Below are positions 13,201-27,964 of a stretch of DNA of 64,000 nt, one piece after another. The first letter of the stretch is position 1. Each line of letters starts with the position of its first letter. Source of the DNA: Hybos culiciformis (taxonomy: Eukaryota > Arthropoda > Insecta > Diptera > Hybotidae); NCBI GenBank assembly GCA_964007475.1, contig OZ023274.1:72427303-72491302 (forward strand), given 5' to 3'. Below the pieces are notes generated by a model. It did not search any database. It saw nothing but the letters and a program-made list of their open reading frames with translations, and had not been told where the DNA came from. A program made the translations under genes and the position numbers.

Positions 13201-16105
13201 TTGCATATTTTTTTGAGTGGAATTTTTCCATATAGAAAATTGGAAAACTTAAGTGCCGATTTATATGTATTATGTATGTAAAATGTACACTAAAAGATTA
13301 TATCACTAACGTACATATATGAAGTATATAGTACTGTAAATATATGTATACTTAGTACATTACAAATTACATTGTAGTATAGTAAGTATAGCACGAAATT
13401 TATTATTCAATTTGAAAATATATAGAGTGCAATAACCCATTTCAAGTTAAAAAAAAAAAAATTACAAATATTTGTATGCTATGCGTTCGGCTAATCATAT
13501 TTTTAGTTTTTTTCATTTTCTTATGAAAGTAGAATACTGAAAATGGAAATTATTAAATATTAGTGAAAATTCATTGTACGCATGCATAAAGGTATAAATA
13601 CAATTGGGACTAAGGGATAAAACTATTGCTGGCAGCGGCACTAATATCGCTGAAATTAGAATCATTCTTTGCTAAATTTATTAATTTTAGATTTAATTAA
13701 ATTATTTTTTTACAAGCATAAATTAAGATTTAATTTCACTTTGGAGTTTTTATAATTTCACAAAATTTGGCAATTTAAAAACTGTTGTATCTGTCGCCGT
13801 GATGCAAAATAGAAAGATTTCTCCCTAATTGTGTTAGTTTTCATGTTGGCTATTTTTTTTTTTCACATTTGTAGTTTGTAGTCACAATTGGAAAAATTAA
13901 TCAAGAATTATGAAATCGAGGTCTCTTCTATTGTGTCTACTCCAGCGATATAGCTGACGTGCGATTGTGTTTGCAGTAAAATTAGATAATGATTCTTTGC
14001 TATGATAATTTAAAAATATATCTACAATTGACGCAAGAATTGTTTCAAGGTAATACTGAATTGTGTTCGTCATTATAAATTTTTTTTTTAAAGAATTTTT
14101 CTAAAAAATTTCCTAATATGTAAATGTAAATTTTAATGGTACATAAACTTTTGTACAGTTGAATTGTATAATGTCTCATTTTAATGTAAAATTAAATAGA
14201 ATTTTAATGTTGTTAAATGTCCTAATAGTAAGTGCTTTTCTGGATGTACGTTATATTAAATTTGGTACTTCTATTTAATTCGGATCTTGATTACATTATG
14301 TAAGTGAGTACATACTACACAGAACACATGCAGGTATTACTTACTCAACACTTGGAAAATGGAATGATTACATTATGTGTATGTTAATAAATTCAAATTT
14401 TTTTCCGAATTAATAATAAAAGTAGTTTAGGCTTTTAAAATATTAAAAAATATTTTCCGAAAATAATTTCTTGTTTATTTTATTCTGTTTCTTTTTACAA
14501 ATATCATAAATGTCAACGAAAAACTTGAAAAACTAATGTAAAACAAAATTCAGTACACATAATTTTTTGAATTATAGAAATGGAAAATATATGTTTGCAT
14601 AATGTTATTTATTTAATTTGATAAATTAAGTTCATATTACATTGATATAGATTTTTCAAAATAGTGATCACACTGTTTATTTTTTTTTTCACATTTTAAG
14701 GGTATTGACACGAGATTTTTGTTGCTTTAATATTCAATTAAGCACGTTTTAAAGGGTTACCGGAAGAGAACATGTTACATAATAAGTAATAATGTAATAT
14801 GTATTATAATAAGAAATTATTATATATATCTATGCATTTTTTTATTATTATGTTACCAAATCAATTTTATACCGGAAATACATATAAAAACGATATAAAT
14901 ATATAATAAATAATTCAACTTGATTCTAATTATGAATTAAAAATAGATTTTATGTTTTGTTTTATTTTAATATATTTTTTTTTTGCTTATTTCGGCTCAA
15001 ATAATTCATTTAATTTTATTGAAAGAAATATAATGAATTTATTATAATCACTTCACTTCTCAATTCTTTGCCGCTAAACGGATAAAGACTCATTCACTAA
15101 TAAATCTAGCTCACTTACATAAAGTTGGATTTGAATTATTTCCAAGCAGTAAAAACAAGAGTTAATGAGAATTTTATTTTATTTAAATGTGAAAAATAAT
15201 CAATTTTCTTTGGGTACTAAATTATGTTACACATATTTAATATTTTATTATAATAAAAATGATTTTAAAAATAGTATAACAATTTTATGTCTGAACAAAA
15301 AAAAAATATATAAAAAGAATGAAAGACATTTATATAAATATTTTTTTTTATAAAAGGTTAAACATATTCCATTGTTTTTGCCCTTTTTCATTCAAAAAAA
15401 TTTCTATGTATACCTTTATAAATTAATTGGTAATCTGAAAGCAATAAATTTATGATTCGTGATTCATGTTTATTGATTTATTTTTTTCGATTTTACTATA
15501 TTATAAATAAATTTTACTCAACATTCACACCCATTTAATTCTATAACGAAAAACGTAACATATGTAATCAAGGAAAATTATTTAAATTTAGATGAAAAGT
15601 TTAATTTGTACAAGAGAAAATTAAATTGTAGGTATGTTTTATAAATTTATCGAGTAAAATAGAAATTAAAGCGTATGTTTTATTTCTTTTTAATGTTAGA
15701 ATAACATATGAATTTGATTAAAATTTCATAACCATACATAGACACCCAACACCATAGTTTAACGTAGATATAGATTCTCGGATAGATTGAATTCAATTTC
15801 GAAATTCAATAATTTTAAAGTGAAAAACAATATTCTAACTAACTTAATCTATAATAATTTAAATAACTAACTACAGTAACATAAAAGTAGACTAAAAAAA
15901 CTCTAAATGAATCATTGAAATCATTACCCTGTCGCATTTAATTCAAAAATTTAAAATGCTTTTTCTAACAACGATTCATTTGTAGCTTTTCATTACCTAT
16001 TCTAGGATCAAAAATACTAAATAACTAAGGAAAAAAAAATTAAAAACATAAATGAAAAAAACATAAAAAAATAAAAAATAAAAAAAAAAACGTAATCCTT
16101 CTTAC
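1231..16105 (-). other. Gene A intron, about 14.9 kb
   Basis: The interval between the two phase-matched exons starts with GTAAG and ends with TTTCAG on the minus strand. It is extremely A+T rich, with many runs of 8-18 A or T. I see no convincing further exon, RNA gene or complete transposon in it. A stretch near 6400-6650 containing GTCTATCCGTCTGTCTGG is less A+T rich and looks like transposon-derived debris. A small (AAT)n microsatellite lies at about 5498-5517. A few short G+C-richer spots (for example 13610-13660 and 13910-13980) lack paired splice sites. Confidence 0.6.
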
Positions 16106-16317
16106 CTCGATCCAACAATCTTAGGTTGTATTCCTCTAGTTGTTAATAAATCTTCTGTATCTTGTGATCCATTGCTGTTACCAACAACTTGACCAATCGC
16201 TCTTTTAACACTTTCAAATACAGATGGTGGTCCAGTTGGCTCTGTTGTTGAATTGTAAACACTTTTGGGACCACCACCATTCCCTATCAATGATACATAG
16301 CCTTCTGTCTGAGGCAT
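16106..16317 (-). CDS. First coding exon of an unidentified minus-strand gene (gene A)
   Basis: Seen: an ATG at 16317 in a good context (A at -3) opens 70 complete codons plus two bases. It ends at a strong splice donor, GAG|GTAAG, whose GT lies at 16105-16104. The peptide starts MPQTEGYVSLIGNGGGPK and is rich in G, S, T, P and N, with no membrane segment or signal peptide. It looks like a disordered N-terminal tail of a cytoplasmic or multi-pass protein. The reading frame continues exactly into the exon at 1147-1230: AG plus A restores an arginine codon. AACAG just before the ATG could be a splice acceptor, so an upstream 5' UTR exon is possible, but the pyrimidine tract is poor. A, T and G use is clearly less A+T-biased than the flanks. 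I do not recognise the family. That it is a real exon is fairly certain; its function is unknown. Confidence 0.82.
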
Positions 16318-16378
16318 TCTGTTATATCGTCGTCAAATGAAAGTACTTTATAATAATATTATATACAATATGATATAA

Positions 16379-16422
16379 TATAATCTTTCTCTTTCTCTCT
16401 CTTCTTCTTCTCTTTCTAATCA
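16379..16422 (-). promoter_or_regulatory. GA-rich tract upstream of gene A start
   Basis: On the plus strand this is CTTTCTCTTTCTCTCTC followed by CTTCTTCTTCTC. On the coding (minus) strand it is therefore a purine run with repeated GAGAG, 60-105 bases upstream of the gene A ATG. In insects, GAGA-factor sites of this form are common in promoters and 5' UTRs. That role is inferred from position and motif only; it could be a simple-sequence tract. Confidence 0.35.
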
Positions 16423-19400
16423 TCATTAAACAGTGTACAACAGGTATAAAAAAGCATATATATTGTTTTTGCAATTTAATGATTATGTTGTTTTGTTAAT
16501 TTTTTTAATTTTTTTGTAAATACAGCAACACAGCAAAAAGTGATTTTGTTTTAATTTTTTTGGTTTGTTTTTTGTGTGATTGATTATTATTTAGCATCCA
16601 ATTTTTTTTTTAACATTACATGTTTTTTTTGGCATTTTGCATTTTTATGTTAAATTGTGCAGGCAATTTTTTATTTTGTTTTTGCAGATAGATGGCGGCA
16701 AAAAATCGTGATTGTTTAATAATACAGATGGCAGCGCATCATTGCAAATTTTAATTTTAATTTGATAAAAATATTGTTTTGTAAAATTTTTTTAACAAAA
16801 CCAGGTTTTAATTTAAAAAAAAAAAAGAGAAAGAAATAAAAAAAATAAATAAATTAAAAAATTTTGAAATTAATATTTTTATTGGTTATAAAGGTATAAA
16901 AGTATATTTAAAAAAATGTTAGAAAATACATATAGTATAGTTTGTTGTGTATAGTATAATTAGGAGGTGAAATAAATAACGATACTGTGTTATAGGAAAA
17001 ACAAAAAAATTAATATAGGTGCAAAATTTAAAATAACGAGCAAAGCATAATTTAAAAAAAAAAGTTTTTTTTAGGAGAAATAAAATGAAATGAAAATTTG
17101 AAAAAAAAATAATAAAAATGAAATGAAAATTTATATAAAAAATAATAAATGCCTATGTCTATGATTTTTGAATTGTTGCCATAACTACGTAGTTAATAAT
17201 TACATATAGATATTTAAAATTTAAAAAATAATTAAATTTTTTATTCGAAAATGTTTTACAATTTGTGTGATGTTAGTAAAACTAATTTATAATTTTTTTG
17301 CAAAATAAAACATAACTAATAACAAAATAAAATCTATTCTTTTCTAACACATTATACTAATACCGAGCGAATGACATTAATAACTCGCAATCATTACAAG
17401 AAAAGCCCTATCACCAGAATGATCTTTATTTGCAAACAATACTACGTGCACCATTATTAAATTGTTTAAGGAATTGAGATATTCAAGATCTATTTAGAAT
17501 CTACTAAAGCATTTTTGTTATATTTTAAAAAAAAAATATATGTTTTTCTTTCACGTTTTTTATGCAAATTTGTGCGAAATGATTGAATTATTTAAAAGCT
17601 ACTGAATATATAAATGCTTAGGGTCAAAAAATCAATTAATCAAGACCAACAAAAAATATTGACAATGGAAAAATATTTGTAGTAAGTACGCGACATTGAT
17701 AATTTTTTCATATATCCTAATACAATACGTTTGATTAGAATAACATTGTGTATTCATGTGTATAATGAATTGCGAAACATCGTAGATTTTGATTTTTTTC
17801 TTATAATAGTCAAGATAAGTTTGGTATCACAATCTTTTCAAAATTTTTAATTTTTTTGTTTATTATTATTATTATTTTTAAAATAATGTTTTATTTTTAT
17901 TTTACTGCCTTTTATATATTGTATTATAAAAGTCTAAATGCAAGTCAGATTCAGAAGATAAAATTATATTCTCCGTCGTTGTTTTATTGAACAATATTAA
18001 GGAACTTCAAAGAGCAATGAATTATTATGAGTAATGCAACTTAAAATTAAAATGAAATATTGTTATATGTTATCTAATAATTGATTTATATTTCTATTAA
18101 TACTGATAAAAATTTATTAGAGGTTGAAATCTAAAAATATAAATTAACTATGTATAGTTATAATTTATTTATTCATAATAAACAAATATTTAATTCATTA
18201 GAAAAACATAAGTTTGATCATACACAAATGCATCTTACTTTTTATCGTAGAATTGTAAATAAGTAGTTATACTATAATCATTTATGTATATGCTTTAAAA
18301 ATAAAATCAGACGTACAGAAGATTCTTGATAATAAAAGATATTTAAAGCTATAGAATGACCAATAAGAGGTGACAAGAAATATAACCGGATGTAATGCAA
18401 TTATAAACTTCCCGTTTCACAGTAAAAATGTTAGAAGGCGTTTAGTGATAGAAGCTTATAATATTGTAAATGCTTCTTAAAACTTAATACTTAAAATAAT
18501 TTTATATTTAGAATATTATAAAATTTAAAATAAACTTATTACACATCACTAGAGTAAGTAAGTAGTTATAAAAAAAAGTTTACAAATTGATAATAATCAT
18601 TATCATTTTAGCCTCAATATCATAATACAATATTGAAATATGAAATTGATTTATAAATATAAATTAAATTAAAACTTTTGCTTCATTGATATTATTTTGT
18701 TATTATAAATTTTCTTATTTTTTTCAAACGCAAATTATTGGGGTGTGGTTGATGGCATATTATTAAATATACTTAGGCTATTTGTTTTCTGTTTCCTTTT
18801 AACAACAATATTATTCTGTATATAGAAAATAAAAGTTGTTGAAAATTTTGAAAATTTCTCGTATTGGCATATACTTATACATTGTATTATATTTATATAA
18901 GTACGAACAATATAGTCGGCATATTGCTCTATTAATGAGCTAGACTGTGCGACTAATAACATACGTGTTTCGTGTAATTATATTCAAAAAACTGAATTGT
19001 ACACATTTTTATTTATAATAATATATGAAACCATAATATGATATGCATTGCAATACAAAACAAAAATATTATTACAAAAATTTTACTAGTAATAATAAAT
19101 ATTATTTATATCTGTAACGTACACCTTTTCTAAGTTTTTTTTTATAAAACTATGTACATCAATATAAATTCAAAATTACTAGTAAGCAATAAGATGTAAC
19201 ATAATAATAAGATCAATGACGTAATGTAAATTTTTATCATGCTGTATTAAAATTGCACATAATTTTCATGTTATTATATATTACATAATACGTTCAAATA
19301 GGTGAATAATGATTTATTTTTAAATTATGTTATGCATCCGTGTCAATTGGATATAGAGCTGGTGATATTATGATATGAATTTCCATATGGGATTGACGCA

Positions 19401-22400
19401 AATGAAACACATTTTATAAAATATGTAAATTAAGAAATAAATGTTCCATAGATTTCTAGAATTTTTGAAAATTTGTTTTTAAAATCGACATAAAATAAAA
19501 TTGAAATCAAATGAAAAATTAACATAAATATTTTGTAGCCGAAAATGAAGCTCGAATATTATACTGAATAATACTACATATAAATACTTTTATGCTTTAT
19601 TGCATTTTTCGGTTTGGCAAATTTATTTAAAATCAAAATATTATTCTTATACCAAAAATTAAATTTCAACACGTTAAACAAAAATTTTTATGTCTACAAT
19701 AATTTTAAATTAACTCAACCGTAATAATCGTAAATATTACTTACTATCTTACTATTTTTATCAGTTTTTGTTTAATTTTCATGTTAGATTAAAAAAAAAA
19801 AAAAATGTTTAATGTATAAATACTAGGCAAATATTAGCTTTTTCCATATCAGTTCTTCTTTATGTATTTTACAAAGTATAAGAGTATATGCGTATGTTAT
19901 TTTATTTTTAGAATAAAAATATTATCAATTTTTGAGGATTATTTAGATTCAAATTTACCCAAAAAAAATTTAATTAATTCAATTAAAAAATTATTCTTTA
20001 CTAAATTTTTTTTATTGACTATATCTTAAATACTTTAGTTTGACATAAAAACAAGTTTTACATAATTACTTAATTGCCCACCTATCTATTTTACTGAAAT
20101 TCAATTGATTTAACCAAAAGTTATTGTGTTCAAATAGTTCAAATAGTTTCTTCAAATAGTTTTTCTTAAACTTTATTTATGATTATTATTACAATATATA
20201 TTATGTCATGGATTTTGAACTTCAATCGAATCTTTCTAATTATAAACTTAAGCCCCATGAATGCTATAAAAAGTTATAAATTGTATCAGTTAGAATCAAA
20301 AGTATGTTTTCGCCATTGTAGGTAATTTTGAGTAAAATAGGAAAAACTTAACTTCAGTTCTCTTATATATATTTATTTATTAAAATGGCACACTAGTCTC
20401 AATTTCTTCTTTTTTTTTTTGGCGAACACATACATATTTTTGATTTTAAAATTATGAAAAATGTGAATGAGCCGATTAAAAGCTTTTAAAAATTAAAATG
20501 GTTTTCAACGAATTACAAGTTGAGACTAACTCTAGCAGTCCAGTATACCTATAAGAATTTTCCGAGGAATTTTCCCAAATATTAAAATTAAAAACTTGAA
20601 TGAAAAAATATCTTAATAATAATAAATATATTTATATATGTAAAAAAACAAAAAAAAAAAAAAAAACAATTCTTTTTTTTTTAATAAAAATAATCGGCAA
20701 TTGAAGTGTGCAAATTTTTAAAATTTTTTTTGTTTGAAAGTAAACAAAAAAAAAAAATATTTTTTTAATTACCGCGCTTTTCACATAAATTTTATGAGAT
20801 ACATTTTTATTTTTCTATTTTATAAGTACTTAAGTATATATTTATAATTGTTGTAAAAAACTATAAATAGATATACTTATGAGCAAAAATTACGTATTAT
20901 TTTAAATAATTAATGTTAATATTACTATAAGTTTTACGTATTATAAATCTATACGTGTAGTTTTCTCGCACTTATTCATAATAATCTGAAATAATACGTA
21001 TGTCCTAGCTAAATTTATATTATGAGTGGAAAGGAATATTAAATATATTAAATAAATAAATATTTATATTAATTAGGTTATATTTTTTATTATTTTATGA
21101 ATTCGTAAATCATTTAAATTTTATATCGATTTTGGTGTGGGCTATTTTCTTTTGTATTATATAAATTTTTTAATGAATATCACATTGGTTATAAATTTTC
21201 TTTGGTATAAGTAATATATATTTGTATATAAATTTTTTAAAGAAAAAAGGCTATCAAAATAAAATAATATTTTTATTTCTTTTTTTAAGAAGAGCAATCT
21301 GGTAAAATTTTGATTTATATATATGATGTCATGCAATTATTTTAATTTTAATATGATTTTTCCTTCAGCAGCTATATAGTAAGTAGTTTTTTTTCTTAAT
21401 TATTATATTCCATTGAAAGGGGTAATATTACTACTTGTAATTTCATTTTTAAAATATTATTTGAAAGAAACAAAAAAAATTATTCGCAAGCTTATAGATC
21501 AAGTAAATTTTTCGTTGTTATGATTAAAAGCAGAGAATTTCCAAATATAATTTCACTTATCACCATTGCCATAATTATTAGTTATCTTTACAATTAAAAA
21601 AAAAGGAGCGAAGGACTGTATTTCATTTGACATTAAGTACATTTGACTGTAATGACGTTTATAGACTGTATCACCCTCTTACCAACCAGTATAATTTTAA
21701 AAATTTACTTAAATAAAAATACAGTCAAATATAATTATAACAATCAAATGTAGCACAGTGCACCCAACCCAAAGAAAATGTATGTAATACAGCACCCAAA
21801 GCAAAAAAAAACTAATTATAAAATAATGTTTAAAAAATAATTAAACAAAAAATATAAATAATAAAAATAATGCTATAAATTTTTTCTAAATTATAAAATT
21901 CATTCAAAATGAGTACATTCTGGCTTATGTAAATAATTTTTTTAATATTTTTATATTTTTATATTTTACATGTAATATACGTTCTGAATATAATGCGTGT
22001 AAGATGGTATGCAGATATATAAAAAATTTATCTATTAGATACTTATTACTTAAATATAGAAAATAAAATCCTTTGCAGTTAAAAACCAATGAAAAAAAAT
22101 TAAGATTTTAATGGGAACATTTTGATTAAAAATTCCACAGACATATTTCTCGTTTGAAAAACTTTCTTGTATTTTGATGAGAAATAAAATACTTAAGTTC
22201 TTTTGTCAAAACCATAAATTAAATGGATATTTAAAAAAATAAAAATAAAAAAAGTTTTGTTTTTGCCTTTTACAAATTTTCTTTATTTCATATTTTTATA
22301 AGGATATTTTCTTATTTTTTTTTTGTATGAAAAATTTATAATAAAAATTTTATTAACTTTTCTTTATGGCTTTTTTGGGTCAATTTTACTATACTTGAAA

Positions 22401-25400
22401 CAAATTTAGTTTTCAACAAAAATGAAGAAAATAAAAAAATCTTAAAAAATAATGAATAACACAGATTTTTTTTTTTTTATATTTCCGAAGAAACGAACAA
22501 ATCTTTTAAACTTTTAAATTATAAGAGTATTTGGGTGCTAAAAATATAGAAAGATTTTTTCCATAATTTAATTTTTGATTTTTTGTTATGCGGGTATATT
22601 CTAATTTATCTAATCCCACGGATTTTTTTTTTCGGATTTCTCTTGAATAAATAGTAAGTTAGAATATAAATAGAATTAGTGTATTACATTTCAACGGATA
22701 TTGTAAAGAAATGATTAAACTTTTAAATTAATCCAAATAAGTGATCTAAGTAATTAAGTAGGTATAAAATGTTACAGGAAAATTAATTATATGACCGCTT
22801 AGCTGAAAGGAACCTAATATAATGTCGTTTCGAAGCCAACATTTACTATATTTCAATTCAATAAACTATTTAAAAAATCAGCGATATGCTTGCATGAATT
22901 CACGATAGAATTAATAGAATATAATTATTCTATTATAAATTATAATAAGGAATATATTCACACCATAGTCATCATCATAGAAAAGTGCGGAAAAAAAGAA
23001 AATTTCTAGTTTTATTCGGAACATTCTCAAAATAAAAGCAGTAATTTTTGAAGAATTAAAAAAAAAACCCTCAAAATAATAAGTTTTGGATGCATCTGCA
23101 ATACGTGACTTGTAGACATTAATGTTATCAAAAACTCATTTAAATATTAACCGCAAAGCGTAAATTTTGGTTTTTTTTTTCTAGATTTAAATAAGTATTT
23201 ATTTTTTGTATAAATTCGATATAGCTATAAGTACTATTTTTTTTATCATAAAGGAACTGAATTGAATTCAATAAAATAATACTTGCATTTTCTGTTTATT
23301 CGTCTACACGTTCCACGATAAAATGCTGATTTTGAATGTTTGATTGCCAACGGAGGCTAGATAAGAGTGTTAGGCTGGCCGGCCAACCATAAACCTAAAA
23401 CTTCAATATAGCAATACCACTGAAGAGAGAATTTTATTTTGAAATTCAGTTTCGAAGTCATAAAATGTTTATGATTATGGTGATTTCAAAGTATCTTCAA
23501 TTATCAATTTAAGTGCAATAGGATTTAAGTAAATTTAAATCGAAATTTGCAAAACGGTCTACGTAACTTCATTTACATATGTTATTTAATATACAATTTA
23601 AAGTTTTCTTAAATTTCCTCTGGTTGGAAAATTGTGTACTTTTATTTTTATTTTAAATATATTTTCAAATTTATTTTAGACAAAAATTTCGATTATATGC
23701 CATCCTTTTTTTTTTTTGTTTGTTTTTAATTTCCAAGCAACAAAATAAGTTTCCGCCAACAATAATATGAATCTTTTTAAAACTTAATAAAATAAGAATT
23801 TTCATTTAAACAATACCAATTGTGTTAATAAGAAAATATATATAGCATGTAATATGTTTTAAACCGAACAATTTCATAACTAAAATAATACTTAAGTAAT
23901 ATACATATTTTTTTTTTTTTCAATATATTTTTATGAAGAAATCCATTAGCATATTAGATTTCTTATTGTACTTATACACAACAGATATACTTATTTGAGA
24001 AAAAAAAAATAGCAAAATTATGTGAAATAAAAAAATTATGATATTTTTATTTCAATGAGTCATTCGAGAAAATTCATTTATTCAATATTATATTTTTTAA
24101 TTTTAACAAACTCGACTATAATATTCTTTGTTGTTGTTGACACTATACAAGATAAAGACTATATATAATTACATATTGAAATGTAATAATTTATAAAATT
24201 TAAATAAACAAACTACTGCAAGTAAATTATAATTGCAAAAAAAAAACATTTAATCTTGATTTAGTCAGTAAAAACTAATTTTAACTTGAATTAAACCCAT
24301 TATTATAATTTGTTTAAATAATAAATATGGTGTACAAAAAAATAATTTCTTATAATCCGAATGATTTTTGAATGCGCTTTATAAAATTAACAAAACCACA
24401 TCACTAAGAGTTGTTGTTTCAATGATTTATCTCGTAATTTATAATTGTTATTCCTGTATACCATTTTCAAACAGAAATCCTTCAAATTAACCAAGATAAT
24501 ATTATTATAAAAATATGAAACAAAATTTTGAACAAAATAAAACTTCATTATACCCAGGAGAACTAAAAGACTTCTAACTTTTATGTAAATATTCAAGTTT
24601 CCTTAAAATATACATAATTAATTATGTATGTATGTATTATTGTATTATACTTTTAATATCCTTCTACATAAAATTCTTATTTATGTTTTAAAAATTGAAA
24701 TTTGAATATTTTCTAAATTATTACGATTCACGATTGTTATTTCATAAAAAAAAAAAATTATTTTGTATAAGACGCAATAAACCACATATTATACATAAAA
24801 ATATATAAAAACCGGGTTTTAATTTGAAATTAGGTTTTTAAAAATAAACCATAATTCTTAGCTAACCGTGGTTAATATCTTAAAGTGAATCGAATAAATT
24901 CATTTATGTACATTATAAGATTTTATGTATAAAATAACTATTACATATACATACATATTTATTTAGAATTGTGTATAAATACTTAAATGGTTCGAGTTAT
25001 TTATACGATGATGATGATATAATTTTTTTTATATTCATTATAACATAATATTGCGTAAATATTTGTGATTCACATTTCTCTTGAACCCAACGTTTTATGA
25101 CGGTTCGATTTATGATGAAAATTTTTTAATTTATATGGCGAACATTCTTGTATTTATTATTAACGTTATTGTACTCATGAATTACTTTTGAATTTGATTT
25201 GAATCAATTTATTTGCAATATTATTCAGCAATATTGAAATCTTAAAATGGCTGTAACAAAATAAGCTATGTAATCTAATCAACTTTTATATTTTTAACTA
25301 AAATAATAAAAAAAAAAAATAAATAAAAAAAATGAAAAACAATATTTTTAAATTCTTATGTAACTTCTTAATTTATTATAATGCCCGTCACATTTCCTTT

Positions 25401-27964
25401 ATTTTCTCTTCAACAAAAACTTAACATAGAATTCTCCGGAATTCTCCTTAGTTACATTCAAAAATTTTTTTAGTTCATGTGCATAAAAATATACCATGAA
25501 CGTTTTTAATATATTGTCAGTATATATGTAAAAAATTTCGTATATCAGAAGAAATTTTTATTTAAGTTTTCCTTTTTGGAGAAAAACATGATAAGGAAAA
25601 AAGTAAATTTTTACATGTTAGAAAGGAAAACTATAATAAAACTTAAAAGAATACCTACATAGTTATTGACTTGTTTAAAAATAATGTACAAATGTATATT
25701 TAGCTACGTTCGAAAATCCTAGTACCTAGTCTATTCATACGACGAATTATTTCCAATTCTTAGTATAGAATCAGAATAGATTCGTTCATTATTTTAGCTG
25801 TATATTAGAATTAATATTATGAGGAAAATTAAGTTAGCACATGTCATTCAAAGTCATTAATTTTGCTTCTTTTTAAAATTTCAACAAACTTGCTTCTTTG
25901 GAAACGAAAATGGAGAAATGGTTAGGTCTCTTCTTATACTAAGTATATCTACATAGATTTCGATTTAACGAAATCAAAATTCGTATAAACTAAGTAATTA
26001 AAGTATTGTACAACTATACTAAAGTTTTATTAAATCGATTTTAGTTTTTCATATTATTTTTCATGCTGTTCATGTTAGAATTTGTGCCAAAGAGACTTGA
26101 TTTTTTTTTTTTTAATAAAAACAAAAAAAAAAACAATTTTTTTTTTTCAAGCCAGGTGGAATAAATTTTTATACTTTTTAGCTTTTTTTTTTGTATATAA
26201 GAAAAATTGGAAAAATTATGCATATTTATATCTACATACATAAAATACATACAAGAAGTGTATGTAACTATGTATATAAGAATATTGTGTACAAACTTGT
26301 GGCGCATAAACTTTATTTAAGAAATCAGGGTAATTACTATTCTGTATGCATTTTTATAAAACTGAAAAATAAAAACTCCTACAACTTTATAATCACCGAC
26401 ATTTCAATATGAATAAGTTAGAAGGTCATACAAAAAGTTTTACTCTATCGTATCGATGAATTTTTTTTTTCTTTTTTTTATTTCTTTATATAGTCGGTAA
26501 CAAAGTTTAACTGAGGAGAAAACTTTTGGAGCAAGAAAATTATCACAAACCTTGTATGTACAGACGATAAGGATCTGATCGATAAGGACGAGCCAGTATG
26601 TAATGCGCATTTTTTAAAGGAATACTTGTACAGAAAGGAGTTCGATTTTATATCAGTAGACAATATATACTCAGACAATAATGAAATCTGAAACGAGTTA
26701 TTAAGTTCAATAGCCAATGACAAAAATATTTTTTTTAGGTTGGTTTTTGAAGTCGAGTCCTTAAATAATCTTCCATTAAACATCTTCTTTTTTTTTTTCT
26801 ATTTTTAACAGCGATGCTGAAAATATTGTGTATATTATATTTAACATTTAACGTGCCAAATTGTTCTTGATTAAAGAATTTTATTTGAAACAAGCCAATA
26901 TTGTTCAATAAATGTTTTCATGTTTTTTTTCTTTTTTAATAATAGAAAAATAATTAAAAAAAAAGAAAATGAAAAGAAAATGAATCGCTTCCCCTCAGGA
27001 TAAAAATTAATCTTTCAATTAAAAGTTCAATTCTTTTTTTCTTTTTTTTTTTTCAAATAGAAAGTAATTTTTTTTGCGTTCTATTTTTACTATTTATTAT
27101 TTCATCTTTCATTAAGTATATAATAAAAAAAAAACGTATATAGAAATGTAAAATAGAAATTTCTTACTAAAAAATAATTATAAGTAACTATTCAACTTAG
27201 TATGTAAGTGTCCAACTTTAAATTCAATGACTCAAAACGCGTAGTTCACATTGTTCACTTAATCCAAAAATTATTATCCAATACCTATATATAAAAAAAA
27301 ATTGCAAAATATAATGTAAATATTTTTTTGGTGATATAGACCTAAGGGGACACTATTTTCGTTTATAAAATAAATTACGTTGTCCTCGAAATGAATTTTT
27401 TTTTTCACTTGTCAGTCACTGTAAATAAATTATAGTGTAAGTGATTTCTTCTGTTTTTGATAATTGTATTAAGTAAATAAATAAATATTTTGATAAATAT
27501 CCTTCTTAAAAAAATTTTTCTTCAATAAGTAAGTAAGTATCTGAGGACATTTTCTGTTAACATAAAATGAAAATTCTTATAAGTATATTATTTGACGGAC
27601 CTCCCGCGTGTAAATAAATTCAATTTTTTAAAGAGAGTGAGCAGGAACAATGATTCCGAAAATATAATAATAATAATAAAAAAATATTATTCCATTAAAA
27701 ACTTATTATGTTTAATTTTAATATTATGTATATGGATTTTTATGAGTAAAAGTATATATTACATTATACATATTAAACTTCTTATATTTTCTAGAAAAAG
27801 AAATATATATATATATGTAGGTACATATAATTTTTATCAAAGACGAAATTAATTTTTCTTGAATTTCAAGTTTTACATTTTTGATCCTATTTGGAAAAAT
27901 TCTATGGTAATCTCGATGGTAACAAAATTAAAGAACTTTCAGATATAAATGTATATACTATATA
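16423..27964. other. Non-coding A+T-rich stretch
   Basis: No supported gene, RNA gene or complete transposon was seen except the 26478-26808 island described separately. The stretch holds poly-A/T runs, a (TTA)n tract near 17860-17877, three copies of TACGTATTAT at 20891-21000 and a 10 bp G+C palindrome at 23376-23385. It lies between gene A and gene B and is probably upstream of A and possibly intronic to B. Confidence 0.5.
26478..26808. other. Less A+T-rich island with open frames on both strands
   Basis: Seen: the plus strand is open from 26515 to 26808 in one frame except for a single TGA at 26689, and reads acidic text such as CTDDKDLIDKDEPVCNAHF. The minus strand is also open for 101 codons (26783-26481). 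Composition is clearly less A+T biased than the flanks, and CGATAAGGA occurs twice within 30 bases. It could be a decayed gene, a transposon or an inserted viral fragment. No splice sites bound it convincingly and I recognise no family. Which strand, if either, was coding is unresolved. Confidence 0.3.

Noticed and set aside
13910..13990. Candidate exon with TTTGCAG
   Set aside because: No partner donor and no open coding frame of useful length on either strand.
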